This document shows, piece by piece, positions 41,321 through 50,045 of a DNA stretch of 64,000 bases (positions are counted from its first letter, which is position 1; every line of letters begins with the position of its first letter). The position numbers and the translations under genes are program-made. The notes under the pieces were generated by a model. That model was given only the letters and a program-made list of their open reading frames with translations. It made no database searches and was not told the origin of the DNA. The stretch comes from Variovorax flavidus. GTDB lineage: Bacteria > Pseudomonadota > Gammaproteobacteria > Burkholderiales > Burkholderiaceae_C. The stretch covers positions 54,211 to 118,210 of the forward strand of contig NZ_JASZYE010000011.1 in the NCBI RefSeq assembly GCF_030317145.1, in the 5' to 3' direction.

Positions 41321-42129
41321 GCCAGCCACCGTTTCCTGCGCTTGTAGCTCTTGACGTCGCGGAAGCTCTTGCGGTCGGCGCCGCCGACGCCGAGGTAGAA
41401 CTCCTTCACGTCCTCGTTCTCCCGCAGGCTCTTCGCTTCGCCGTCCATCACGATGCGGCCGTTCTCGAGGATGTAGCCGTAGTCGGCGAAGCGCAGCGCC
41501 ATGTTCGTGTTCTGCTCGGCGAGCAGGAAGGTCACGCGCTCCTTCTCGTTCAGGTCCTTCACGATGCTGAACACTTCTTCCACGATCTGCGGCGCGAGGC
41601 CCATCGATGGTTCGTCGAGCAACACCATGTTCGGGTTCGCCATCAGCGCTCGGCCGATGGCGCACATCTGCTGCTCGCCGCCGGAGGTGTAGGCGGCCTG
41701 CGAGGTCCGCCGTGTCTTGAGGCGCGGGAAGTAGGCATAGACCTTTTCCAGCGTCTGCGCGATCGCCGCCTTGCCGTCGGTGCGCGTGTAGGCGCCCGTC
41801 ATCAGGTTGTCCTCGATCGTGAGGTGCGCGAAACAGTGGCGCCCCTCCATCACCTGGATCAGCCCGCGCTTGACCAACTCGGCCGGCGACAGCGCCTCGA
41901 TGCGCTCCCCGCGCAGCTCGATCGTGCCCTTGGTCACCGCGCCGCGCTCCCCGGCAAGCAGGTTCGACACCGCGCGCAGCGTGGTCGTCTTGCCTGCGCC
42001 GTTGCCGCCGAGCAGCGCCACGATGCCGCCCTCCGGCACCACGAGCGAAACGCCCTTCAGCACGAGGATCACGTGGTTGTAGATGACCTCGATGCCGTTG
42101 ACGTTGAGAAGAATGTTGGTTTCGCTCAT
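41317..42129 (-). CDS. livF: Liv-type ABC transporter ATP-binding protein LivF
   Basis: 270 residues from ATG 42129 (MSETNILLNVNGIEVIYNHV). Walker A GGNGAGKTT, LivF-type signature region YTSGGEQQMCAIGRALM, Walker B VLLDEPSMGLAP and H-loop region. The signature is SGGEQQ, normal for LivF. It has a basic C-terminal extension (DRKSFRDVKSYKRRKRWL) found in beta-proteobacterial homologues near acyl-CoA ligases. Energises uptake with LivG. Confidence 0.93.
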   Translation of the reverse strand: MSETNILLNVNGIEVIYNHVILVLKGVSLVVPEGGIVALLGGNGAGKTTTLRAVSNLLAGERGAVTKGTIELRGERIEALSPAELVKRGLIQVMEGRHCFAHLTIEDNLMTGAYTRTDGKAAIAQTLEKVYAYFPRLKTRRTSQAAYTSGGEQQMCAIGRALMANPNMVLLDEPSMGLAPQIVEEVFSIVKDLNEKERVTFLLAEQNTNMALRFADYGYILENGRIVMDGEAKSLRENEDVKEFYLGVGGADRKSFRDVKSYKRRKRWLA

Positions 42130-42167
42130 TGAAGCTCTTTCAAACCCCGCCTCTTGCACGCCCTTTC

Positions 42168-42260
42168 GGGAAACACCGCGGACCCGGCTCCGCCGGTCCG
42201 CAGGTGTTGCCCCCTGCAAGGGGGTAGGCGAAGCGACACGAAGTGCGCGCAGCCTGGGGG
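42168..42260 (-). repeat. three-hairpin intergenic repeat, copy 8 (between liv receptor and livF)
   Basis: Minus-strand copy, starting CCCCCAGGCTGCGCGCAC five bases after the stop of the receptor gene and ending 38 bases before the livF ATG. Hairpin 3 arms AACACC/GGTGTT, inner CCGGC/GCCGG; hairpin 2 CCCCCTTGCAGGGGG. Confidence 0.9.
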
Positions 42261-42265
42261 TGTAC

Positions 42266-43594
42266 TCAGCTACTGCAATCCGCTACGTCGCGGCGCGTGA
42301 GTTTTTTCTCGCCTGCGTATTTCTCGCCAGCCACCTTCACCATCGGCTTGATGATCTGCTCGTCAGCCTCGTACCACTCGGGTGCGATGTTCCACTTGCT
42401 GCCGTCCCAGGTCTCGATGCGCGCCCAGGTCGAGCCCATGTGGTCCTGGCACGAGGTGCTGATCGGGCGCATCACGCCGGCGAAGCCCAGCGCGTCCAGC
42501 TTCTTCTGGTCGAGCGCGAGGTTCTCCAGGCCCCAGCGCACCTGCTCGCCGGTCATGACCTTGCCCTTGCCGAAGCGCTCCTGCGCGCGCCGGACGGCCT
42601 CGACGCCCAGCATCTGGATGATCACGCCGCGCGTGTAGAGCACCGAGCCGACCTCGTCCTTCGGTCCCGTGCCCTGGCCCTTGTCGTGCACGTTCTTCAG
42701 GATGTCCTGGATTACCTTCGGCTGCGTGCCCGAGCCGTTCAGCGCGAGCGCGTTGTAGCCCTTGGCATTGGCGCCCACGTCCTTCACGTCGGGTTCGGCG
42801 CCGGCCCACCACACGCCGTACATCTTCTCGCGCGGGTAACCGGTGGCGACGGCTTCCTTGAGCGCGGTGGAGTTCATCACGCCCCAGCCCCAGAGCAGCA
42901 CGTAGTCGGGACGCGACTGGCGCACCTGCAGCCAGGCGGATTTCTGCTCGATGCCGGGCGCCGCGACAGGGATCAGCGACAGCTCGAAGCCATTCATCTT
43001 CGCGCGCTCCTGCAGCAGCGGAATCGGTTCCTTGCCGAAAGGCGAGTCGTGATAGACCAGCGCGATCTTCTTGCCCTTGAGCTTGTCGGCGCCGCCTTCC
43101 TTCTTGGCGATGTGCTGGATCAGGATGTCCGCCGCGGTCCAGTAGCTGCCCATCAGCGGGAAATTCCACTTGAACACGTTGCCGTCCTGCGAGGCCGACA
43201 GGCCATAGCCCAGCGTGATCAGCGGGATCTTGTCGACGGGCGCCTTGTCGGTCAGCGCGAAGGTGATGCCGGTCGCCTGCGGATCGATCAGCGAAGCGCC
43301 CTTGCCCTTCAGGCGCTCGTAGCATTCCACGCCCTTGTCGGTGGCGTAGCCCGTTTCGCATTCCTCGTAGCTGATCTTCACGCCGTTGATGCCGCCGGTC
43401 GCGTTGATGAGCTTGATGTAGTCCTGCTTGCCGTTGGCCCAGGGCGTGCCGTTAGGCGCGTAGGGGCCGGTGCGGTACACCAGCAGCGGAAAGAACTGCT
43501 CCTTGGCCTGCGCCTGCACGAGCGATGGCGCAAGCATCGCGCCGAGGGTGCTGGCCGCCAGGGCGGCGGTCACAGCGAGCGATTTCAGTTTCAT
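42266..43594 (-). CDS. Liv-type ABC transporter periplasmic binding protein
   Basis: 442 residues from ATG 43594, signal peptide KSLAVTAALAASTLGAMLAP...VQAQ. Type I receptor of the branched-chain amino acid/amide family: FFPLLVYRTGPYAPNGTPWA, GVKISYEECETGYATDKGVE, KIALVYHDSPFGKEPIPLLQ. The long form (~440) and the neighbours (two CoA ligases) resemble receptors annotated near aromatic-acid or fatty-acid utilisation genes rather than leucine receptors. Ligand not determined. Confidence 0.9.
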   Translation of the reverse strand: MKLKSLAVTAALAASTLGAMLAPSLVQAQAKEQFFPLLVYRTGPYAPNGTPWANGKQDYIKLINATGGINGVKISYEECETGYATDKGVECYERLKGKGASLIDPQATGITFALTDKAPVDKIPLITLGYGLSASQDGNVFKWNFPLMGSYWTAADILIQHIAKKEGGADKLKGKKIALVYHDSPFGKEPIPLLQERAKMNGFELSLIPVAAPGIEQKSAWLQVRQSRPDYVLLWGWGVMNSTALKEAVATGYPREKMYGVWWAGAEPDVKDVGANAKGYNALALNGSGTQPKVIQDILKNVHDKGQGTGPKDEVGSVLYTRGVIIQMLGVEAVRRAQERFGKGKVMTGEQVRWGLENLALDQKKLDALGFAGVMRPISTSCQDHMGSTWARIETWDGSKWNIAPEWYEADEQIIKPMVKVAGEKYAGEKKLTRRDVADCSS

Positions 43595-43637
43595 GCCAGT
43601 CTCCTTGGGGGCACTCCAGTGCCGGTTTGCGAACGAA

Positions 43638-44702
43638 CTAATGGGGGAAGGGCCAGAGGCGAAGTTTTTCTTTCGCCGTCGACCAGAGTCGTGCGAGCCC
43701 ATGCGGCTCGACGATCAGGAAGAAGACGATGAGCGCGCCGAAGATCATGAATTCAAGGTGCGACGCCAGCGCCGTCGAGATCGAGATGCCGAACCACCCG
43801 GGCAGCTGGTTGAGCAGGATCGGGAGCAGCACGATGAAGGCCGCGCCGAAGAAGCTGCCCATGATCGAGCCGAGCCCGCCGATGATCACCATGAAGAGCA
43901 GCTGGAACGAGCGGTCGATGTTGAAAGCCGCCGGCTCCCACGTGCCCAGATGCACGAAGCCCCACAGCGCACCCGCCACGCCGACGATGAACGAACTCAC
44001 CGCGAAGGCCGAGAGCTTGGCGTAGACCGGACGGATGCCGATCACCGCGGCGGCCACGTCCATGTCGCGCATCGCCATCCATTCGCGGCCGATCGCGCTG
44101 CGCACCAGGTTCTTGGCGAGCACCGCGAAGACCACCAGCAACGTGAGGCACAGCAGGTATTTCTGTACGGCAGTCTCGACCGGGAGCCCGAACAGGCTGA
44201 GGCCCGAGGCAGTCACCGAGCCGGACGAGGAATTGTTGGTGAGCCAGTTGATCCGCAGGAAAGCCCAGTCGACGAAGAACTGTGCGGCCAGCGTAGCCAC
44301 CGCGAGGTACAGCCCCTTGATGCGCAGGCTCGGGATGCCGAAGAGCACACCGACAGCGGTCGAGCACAGTCCGCCGAGCAGCAGCGAGAGGATCAGCGGC
44401 ATGCCCTCGATGCGAACGTGGAAGTTGTAGGCCGCGTAAGCGCCCACCGCCATGAAGGCCCCGGTGCCGAGCGAGATCTGACCGCAGTAGCCCACCAGGA
44501 TGTTGAGTCCCAGCGCGGCGAGCGCGAGGATGAGGAAGGGAATCAGGATCGCCCGGAACCAGTACTCCGGCGCGGTCAGCGGCACCACGGCGAAAGCGAA
44601 GACCAGCAGCGCGAGCATCAGCACGCGGTCCTGCAGGATCGGAAAGATCTGCTGGTCGGCGCGGTAGCTCGACTTGAATTGCCCATTCTCGCGATAGAAC
44701 AT
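43638..44702 (-). CDS. livM: Liv-type ABC transporter permease LivM
   Basis: 354 residues from ATG 44702 (MFYRENGQFKSSYRADQQIF). Eight to ten hydrophobic helices, with ALGLNILVGYCGQISLGTGA, LRIKGLYLAVATLAAQFFVD, REWMAMRDMDVAAAVIGIRP and GGLGSIMGSFFGAAFIVLLP, all LivM hallmarks. A 43-base gap separates it from the receptor gene; a repeat precedes it. Confidence 0.92.
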   Translation of the reverse strand: MFYRENGQFKSSYRADQQIFPILQDRVLMLALLVFAFAVVPLTAPEYWFRAILIPFLILALAALGLNILVGYCGQISLGTGAFMAVGAYAAYNFHVRIEGMPLILSLLLGGLCSTAVGVLFGIPSLRIKGLYLAVATLAAQFFVDWAFLRINWLTNNSSSGSVTASGLSLFGLPVETAVQKYLLCLTLLVVFAVLAKNLVRSAIGREWMAMRDMDVAAAVIGIRPVYAKLSAFAVSSFIVGVAGALWGFVHLGTWEPAAFNIDRSFQLLFMVIIGGLGSIMGSFFGAAFIVLLPILLNQLPGWFGISISTALASHLEFMIFGALIVFFLIVEPHGLARLWSTAKEKLRLWPFPH

Positions 44703-44728
44703 CTCAGCAGCTCCAATGCGCCATTCGG

Positions 44729-44816
44729 GGAATACCGCGGACCCGGCTCCGCCGGTCCGCCGGTATTGCCCCCTGCAAGGGGGTGGGCGGCCACACGAAG
44801 TGGGCAAGCCTGGGGG
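44729..44816 (-). repeat. three-hairpin intergenic repeat, copy 9 (livH-livM gap)
   Basis: Minus-strand copy starting CCCCCAGGCTTGCCCAC six bases after the livH stop and ending 26 bases before the livM ATG. Hairpin 1 is the GCC/GGC variant also seen in the xylF copy; hairpin 3 arms are AATACC/GGTATT. Confidence 0.9.
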
Positions 44817-44822
44817 TGAGCT

Positions 44823-45752
44823 TCATACCCGATCGATGATTTTTTCGCCGAACAAGCCTTGCGGCCTGACGAGAAGGAAAACAAGCGCCAGCACGTAGGC
44901 GAACCAGATCTCGATCCCGCCGCCCAGCATCGGGCCGAGGTAGATCTCCGACAGCTTCTCGCCGACGCCGATGAGCAGGCCGCCGATGATGGCGCCCGGT
45001 ATCGACGTGAGCCCGCCGAGGATCACCACCGGCAGCGCCTTCAGCGCCACCAGCGACAGCGAGAACTGCACACCCAGCTTCGATCCCCAGATGATCCCGG
45101 CCACCAGCGCCGCGAAGCCGGCGACGGACCACACGATGACCCAGATGCGGTTGAGCGGAATGCCGATCGATTGCGCGGCCTGGTGGTCGTCGGCCACCGC
45201 GCGCAGCGCACGGCCGGTCGATGTCTTCTGGAAGAACAGCGCCAGCACCACCACCAGCGCGGCGGCGACCAGCGCCGCGATCAGGTCCTCGCGGCTCAGC
45301 AGCAGGCCGCCCTGGAAGGTGTTCTCCAGAACCATCATCGGTTCCTTGGGCATGCCGACGTCGATCTTGTAGATGTCGTTGCCGAAGAGGGTCTGGCCCA
45401 GGCCGTCGAGGAAGTAGGCGATCCCGAGCGTCGCCATCAGCAGCGTGATGCCTTCCTGGTTGACCAGCTTGCTCAGCACGAGCCGCTCGATCAGCCAGGC
45501 GACCGCGATCATCACGGCCATCGCGGCGACGAAGGCCAGCACATTGGCGAGCACCAGGCTCTCGAAGCCGAGCCATCGAGGAATCCATTCGGCGAAGCGC
45601 GCCATCGCCAGCGCGGCGAACAGCACCATCGCGCCCTGCGCGAAGTTGAAGACGCCCGAGGCCTTGTAGATGAGCACGAAGCCGATCGCGATCAGCGAAT
45701 AGAGCATGCCGACCATCAAGCCGCCAAAGAGTGTCTCTAGAAAGAATCCCAT
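44823..45752 (-). CDS. livH: Liv-type ABC transporter permease LivH
   Basis: 309 residues from ATG 45752 (MGFFLETLFGGLMVGMLYSL), preceded by GGAG; the frame extends six codons to a TTG, less likely. LivH features: IGFVLIYKASGVFNFAQGAM, STGRALRAVADDHQAAQSIG and VVILGGLTSIPGAIIGGLLI. It starts one base after the livG stop. Forms the membrane pore with LivM. Confidence 0.93.
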   Translation of the reverse strand: MGFFLETLFGGLMVGMLYSLIAIGFVLIYKASGVFNFAQGAMVLFAALAMARFAEWIPRWLGFESLVLANVLAFVAAMAVMIAVAWLIERLVLSKLVNQEGITLLMATLGIAYFLDGLGQTLFGNDIYKIDVGMPKEPMMVLENTFQGGLLLSREDLIAALVAAALVVVLALFFQKTSTGRALRAVADDHQAAQSIGIPLNRIWVIVWSVAGFAALVAGIIWGSKLGVQFSLSLVALKALPVVILGGLTSIPGAIIGGLLIGVGEKLSEIYLGPMLGGGIEIWFAYVLALVFLLVRPQGLFGEKIIDRV

Positions 45753-45753
45753 C

Positions 45754-46539
45754 TCAATGCTCCGTTCCAAGGTAGGCGCGGATCACATCGGGATTGCCGC
45801 GCACCTCGTCCGGTGTCCCGTCGCCGATCTTCTTGCCGTAGTCGAGCACCACCACGCGGTCGGAGATGTCCATCACCACGCCCATGTCGTGTTCGATCAG
45901 CACGATGGTGGTGCCGAACTCGTCGTTCACGTCCAGGATGAAGCGACTCATGTCCTGCTTCTCCTCCACGTTCATGCCGGCCATCGGCTCGTCGAGCAGC
46001 AGCACCTGCGGCTCCATCGCGAGCGCGCGGCCGAGGTCGACGCGCTTCTGCAGCCCGTAGGGCAGGCGCCCCACCGGCGTCTTGCGATGGAGCTGGATCT
46101 CGAGGAAATCGATGATGCGTTCGACGAACTCGCGCTGCGCCAGCTCCTCGCGTTCGGCCGGGCCCCAGCGCAGCGCCTGGGCGAGCAGGCCGCTCTTCAT
46201 CTTGAGGTTGCGACCCGTCATGATGTTGTCGAGCACGCTCATGCCCTTGAACAGCGCCAGGTTCTGGAAGGTGCGCGCCACGCCCATCTCGGCCACCTGG
46301 CGCGAGTTCATGTGCTTGAAGTACTGGCCGCGGAAGGTGACGGAGCCCTGCTGCGGCTGGTAGACGCCGTTGATGCAATTGAGCATCGAGCTCTTGCCCG
46401 CGCCGTTGGGCCCGATGATGGCGCGCACCTCGTGCTCGCGCACGTTGAAGCTGATGTCCGTCAGCGCCTTCACGCCGCCGAAGCTCAGGCTGATGTTCTG
46501 CACGTCGAGGATGACCTCGCCAGTTTTCCTGCCGGTCAT
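45754..46539 (-). CDS. livG: Liv-type ABC transporter ATP-binding protein LivG
   Basis: 261 residues from ATG 46539 (MTGRKTGEVILDVQNISLSF). Walker A GPNGAGKSS, RTFQNLALFKGMSVLDNIMT, signature LPYGLQKRVDLGRAL, Walker B LLLDEPMAGMN and H-loop IEHDMGVVM. The signature reads LPYGLQKR, typical of this LivG branch. Overlaps the stop of the upstream CoA synthetase by four bases. Confidence 0.93.
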   Translation of the reverse strand: MTGRKTGEVILDVQNISLSFGGVKALTDISFNVREHEVRAIIGPNGAGKSSMLNCINGVYQPQQGSVTFRGQYFKHMNSRQVAEMGVARTFQNLALFKGMSVLDNIMTGRNLKMKSGLLAQALRWGPAEREELAQREFVERIIDFLEIQLHRKTPVGRLPYGLQKRVDLGRALAMEPQVLLLDEPMAGMNVEEKQDMSRFILDVNDEFGTTIVLIEHDMGVVMDISDRVVVLDYGKKIGDGTPDEVRGNPDVIRAYLGTEH

Positions 46540-48497
46540 GCTGCCGCCTTCATCGGGGCGAAGCACTTGGCCTCGACGATGCTGAGCGTGGCGCTCACCA
46601 CACCGGTGCGCCCATCCTCGAACTTGACCTGCGTCTCGATGTACTGCTCCGACTTGCCGCCGTAGAGCGCATCCACCAGCACCGCGTACTTGCCAGCGAT
46701 GAAGCCACGCCGCACCTTGCGCGTGCGGGTGAGTTCATCGTCGTCGGGGTCCAGCTCCTTGTGGAGCACCATGAAGCGCGCGATCTGTGTGTCGGCCATG
46801 CCTTCTTCCGCCGCGAGGTCGGCATTCACCTTGCCGATGCAGTCGGCCACCAGCGCCAGCACGTCCGGCTTGCCCGCGAGGTCGACATAGCCGCCGTAGG
46901 CCAGCCCGCGCCGCTCGGCCCAGTTGCCCACCGCCTCGTAGTCGATGTTGATGAACGCGCAGACCTGGTCGCGCTCGTGGCCGAAGCACACGGCCTCCTT
47001 GATCTGCGGAAAGAACTTCAGCTTGTTCTCGATGTAGTTGGGCGCGAACATCGCACCCGCCGCGGCGCCGCCCGGCGCGGCCATGCGGCCCACGTCCTTG
47101 GCGCGGTCGATGATGCGCAGGTGGCCTTCGGCATCGAGCACGCCGGCGTCGCCGGTATGGAAGTAGCCGTCGGCATCGAGCACCTCGGCGGTCGCGTCGG
47201 GGCGCTTGTAGTACTCCTTGAGCACCGACACGCCACGCACGAGCACCTCGCCGTCCGGCGCGATCTTGAGTTCGATGCCGGGCGCCGCGCTGCCCACGGT
47301 CTGCAGCTTGACCTTTCCGTCCTGCTGCAGGCACACATAGGCGCAGGTTTCGGTCTGCCCGTAGAACTGCTTGAGGTTGACGCCGATGGAGCGGTAGAAG
47401 CGGAAGAGGTCGGGTCCGATCGCAGCGCCCGCCGTGTAGGCCACGCGGATGCGGCTCATGCCGAGCACGTTGCGCAGCGGCCCGTAGATCATCAGATTGC
47501 CGATGCCGTACATCAGCCGGTCGCCGAAGCCGACGGGCGCGCCGTTGAGGATGTCGGCGCCCACGCGTCGCGCCAGCGCCATGAACTTCGCATACAGCCA
47601 GCGCTTGGGCGCGGCCGCGTCTTCTATGCGGATCGACACCGCCGTCAGCAGTCCTTCGAAGGTGCGCGGCGGGCCGAAGTAGTAGCTCGGCCCGATCTCG
47701 CGCATGTCGTTCATCACCGTCTCTGCCGATTCGGGACAGTTCAGCGTGAAGCCGCCGACCAGCCATTGGGCGACCGAGAAGAGATGGTCGCCGACCCAGG
47801 CCATGGGCAGGTAGCTCATGATGTTGTCGCCGGGGCCGAGTTTGTCGGTCTCCACGCCGCCGCGGCCCGCCGCGATGAAGCTCGCATGGGTCTGGCACAC
47901 GCCCTTGGGCCGGCCGGTGGTGCCGGAGGTGTAGAGGATCACGGCGACGTCGCCGGGCTCGCCGGCGGCCACGCTCTGGTCGAAGGCGCCCGGATGCGCG
48001 GCATCCCAGGCGCGGCCCAGTTCGCGCAGCTTCTCGTAGCTCATGAGGCCGGGCTGGTCGTAGTGGCGCAGCCCGCGCGGATCGTCATAGATGATGTGGC
48101 GGATGGCCGGGCGGGTTTCGCGGCATTCGAGCAGCTTGTCCACCTGCTCCTGGTCCTCGGCGATCACGAACTCGACCGAGGCGTCTTCCAGCATGAAGAC
48201 CATCTCGCCGGCCACTGCGTCCTGGTAGAGCGGCACGGGCACGCCGCGCAGGCATTGCGCAGCGACCACCGCCATATAGAGATGCGGCCGGTTGGCGCCG
48301 ACGATCGCGAGGTTGTCGCCTGCCTTGAAGCCGAGGCTCGCCAGTCCGCAGGCGAACTCCCGCACTTCGCGCGCGACCGCTGCCCAACTCCAGGTCTGCC
48401 AGATGCCCAGATCCTTTTCGCGCACGGCCGGCGCGTCGGGCTGCTGCTTCGAATGCTCCAGCAACAGGCGAGGAAAGGTGTTGGCTGTGGTCTGCAC
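46536..48497 (-). CDS. long-chain-acyl-CoA-synthetase-type AMP-binding protein
   Basis: 653 residues from GTG 48497 (read MQTTANTFPRLLLEHSKQQP); the longer open frame to 48773 crosses the divergent regulator gene. P-loop VILYTSGTTGRPKGVCQTH, LPMAWVGDHLFSVAQWL, YGQTETCAYVCLQ and YFHTGDAGVLDAEGHLRIID. The length and the insert after the hinge (NYIENKLKFFPQIKEAVCFG) match FadD15/long-chain ACS-like proteins. First gene of a liv operon, so it probably activates the imported acid. Stop overlaps livG by four bases. Confidence 0.88.
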   Translation of the reverse strand: MQTTANTFPRLLLEHSKQQPDAPAVREKDLGIWQTWSWAAVAREVREFACGLASLGFKAGDNLAIVGANRPHLYMAVVAAQCLRGVPVPLYQDAVAGEMVFMLEDASVEFVIAEDQEQVDKLLECRETRPAIRHIIYDDPRGLRHYDQPGLMSYEKLRELGRAWDAAHPGAFDQSVAAGEPGDVAVILYTSGTTGRPKGVCQTHASFIAAGRGGVETDKLGPGDNIMSYLPMAWVGDHLFSVAQWLVGGFTLNCPESAETVMNDMREIGPSYYFGPPRTFEGLLTAVSIRIEDAAAPKRWLYAKFMALARRVGADILNGAPVGFGDRLMYGIGNLMIYGPLRNVLGMSRIRVAYTAGAAIGPDLFRFYRSIGVNLKQFYGQTETCAYVCLQQDGKVKLQTVGSAAPGIELKIAPDGEVLVRGVSVLKEYYKRPDATAEVLDADGYFHTGDAGVLDAEGHLRIIDRAKDVGRMAAPGGAAAGAMFAPNYIENKLKFFPQIKEAVCFGHERDQVCAFINIDYEAVGNWAERRGLAYGGYVDLAGKPDVLALVADCIGKVNADLAAEEGMADTQIARFMVLHKELDPDDDELTRTRKVRRGFIAGKYAVLVDALYGGKSEQYIETQVKFEDGRTGVVSATLSIVEAKCFAPMKAAA

Positions 48498-48533
48498 GAT
48501 GGGGCGGACTGTAGAACCAACTTTGACGCCAAC

Positions 48534-48551
48534 TTGTCGTTCCGACGACAA
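48534..48551. promoter_or_regulatory. palindromic operator in the liv/Crp divergent promoter region
   Basis: TTGTCGTTCCGACGACAA: perfect 7-bp arms (TTGTCGT/ACGACAA) around TCCG. It sits nearly midway between the CoA synthetase GTG (36 bases) and the Crp/Fnr ATG (31 bases). On the plus strand it covers the spacer and -10 of a TTGACG (48523-48528) N18 GACAAT (48547-48552) promoter. Half-site size suits a Crp/Fnr dimer, so the adjacent regulator is the likely binder. Confidence 0.7.
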
Positions 48552-48582
48552 TCCTAGGGACACTACTCCCCGGAGTTTCCCG

Positions 48583-49323
48583 ATGCCGATCGGCAGTGAC
48601 AGCAGCGCCTCATCGATCCGCGACCGTGTGCGTCCGGCCACCGCCGACGAACTCGACAACATTCCCTGGCTGCGCACCCTGGCGCCCATCGAACGCCGTC
48701 GCGCCGAGGTGGCGGTGGTGGTCGGCGACGCCGAGCCCGGCGATCTGGTCTGCCGCATCGGCCGACCGCCCACCTACTGGTTCGGCGTGGTCGAAGGCCT
48801 GCTCAAGATGAGCAACGACAACGCCGACGGCACCTCGATGACCTACAGCGGCCTGCCCCCCGGCGGCTGGTTCGGCGAGGGCACGGCGCTCAAGCGCGAG
48901 CCCTACCGCTACAACATCCAGGCGCTGCGGCGCAGCGTGGTGGCGGGGCTGCCGGTGGACGATTTCCATTGGCTGCTCGACCACTCGATCGGCTTCAACC
49001 GCTTCGTGATGAACCAGCTCAACGAGCGGCTGGCCCAGTTCATCGCGGCGCGCGAGACCGACCGGTTGAACAACCCCGATGCGCGGGTGGCGCGCAATCT
49101 GGCGGCACTGTTCAATCCGGTGCTGTTCCCCGGCGTGGGCGAGTTGCTGCGCATCACGCAACAGGAGTTGGCCTATCTCATCGGGCTGTCGCGCCAGCGT
49201 GTCAACGAGGCCTTGCGCACCTTGCAGGCGCAGGGCGCGATCCGCGTCGAGTACGGCGGCCTGCGCGTGACCGACCTCGAAGCGCTGCGCGCGAATGGAA
49301 TGGCGGGAAAGGGTGCGGGCTAG
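48583..49323 (+). CDS. Crp/Fnr-family transcriptional regulator
   Basis: 246 residues from ATG 48583 with a CGGAG Shine-Dalgarno. N-terminal cyclic-nucleotide-binding-like domain (GDAEPGDLVCRIGRPPTYWF, PPGGWFGEGTALKREPYRYN) and C-terminal Crp-type helix-turn-helix (LRITQQELAYLIGLSRQRVN, EALRTLQAQGAIRVEYGGLR). No Fnr-type cysteine cluster is visible, so it is not an oxygen-sensing Fe-S protein. Effector unknown; possibly an acyl-CoA or nucleotide. Divergent from the liv/CoA-ligase operon, its probable target. Confidence 0.92.
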   Translation: MPIGSDSSASSIRDRVRPATADELDNIPWLRTLAPIERRRAEVAVVVGDAEPGDLVCRIGRPPTYWFGVVEGLLKMSNDNADGTSMTYSGLPPGGWFGEGTALKREPYRYNIQALRRSVVAGLPVDDFHWLLDHSIGFNRFVMNQLNERLAQFIAARETDRLNNPDARVARNLAALFNPVLFPGVGELLRITQQELAYLIGLSRQRVNEALRTLQAQGAIRVEYGGLRVTDLEALRANGMAGKGAG

Positions 49324-49326
49324 CAG

Positions 49327-49944
49327 CTACGCGTCGACCGCCACGGCTTCGCGCAACAGCTTGTCGTCGGCATAGGGCCGGAAGTAGGCGGCCGTTTCCT
49401 CGACCGGGCAGTGCAGCCAGTCGTCGATCCATGCGTCGCGCAGGATGATGGTGCGGCGCCGCTCGGGCTGTTCGGGCGCAGCCAGGGTCAGCAGGGCAAA
49501 ACTCTCGACGCACTCGCCGGCCGGCGATCGCCAGCCGTTCCACAGGCCGGCGAGCGCGAGGGGCTCGCCATCGGCGCGCGATACGCGCACGGCCGAGTCT
49601 CCGGTGTCACCGGGCTGGTACAGGCAAGTCGCCAGGATCACGCAGCGGTGGCCGCGCTTCCACGGCTGGTAGAAATTGCGTTCGGCGGAGGCGGTCTCGC
49701 CGCGGGCCTCGTACGTGTCCTGGTCCTGGCCGTCCTTCGAGAACAGCGGGATCAGCCCCCAGCGCCCGGGGGCGATCTCGAAGCGCGCGGGCGGCGTCTG
49801 CTGGCCGACGCCATCGGCGCGGGGACGCCGCACGAAAAGACCTTGTTGCCCCGGCCGGACGATCGACCCATCGGGGTCGCATGCAATACCGAAGCGCTGC
49901 GCGAAGTGGCTTGGCTCGCTCGCTGCTTGGTAGTGGGTGGGCAT
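49327..49944 (-). CDS. SRAP (HMCES/YedK) family protein with lost active-site residues
   Basis: 205 residues from ATG 49944 (MPTHYQAASEP). The fold of SOS-response-associated peptidases is recognisable from GRWGLIPLFS, TYEARGETASAERNF, HRCVILATCLYQP and ALAGLWNGWRSPAGE. In active members the initiator Met is followed by Cys2, which crosslinks to abasic DNA. Here codon 2 is CCC (Pro). The usual NARxET Asn is Glu, the GFYEW Glu is Gln, and no His is seen in the HxRMP region. It may keep a structural or DNA-binding role only. Convergent with the Crp/Fnr gene, 3 bases apart. Confidence 0.82.
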   Translation of the reverse strand: MPTHYQAASEPSHFAQRFGIACDPDGSIVRPGQQGLFVRRPRADGVGQQTPPARFEIAPGRWGLIPLFSKDGQDQDTYEARGETASAERNFYQPWKRGHRCVILATCLYQPGDTGDSAVRVSRADGEPLALAGLWNGWRSPAGECVESFALLTLAAPEQPERRRTIILRDAWIDDWLHCPVEETAAYFRPYADDKLLREAVAVDA

Positions 49945-50045
49945 GGCGGGCAATGTAAGAAGAGTGAATGATTTTAGTCAACACGCCGATACCATCGGGT
50001 CGGTGCGGCACCCTCGCCCGCACGACCTTTCTCACGAAAACGCCC

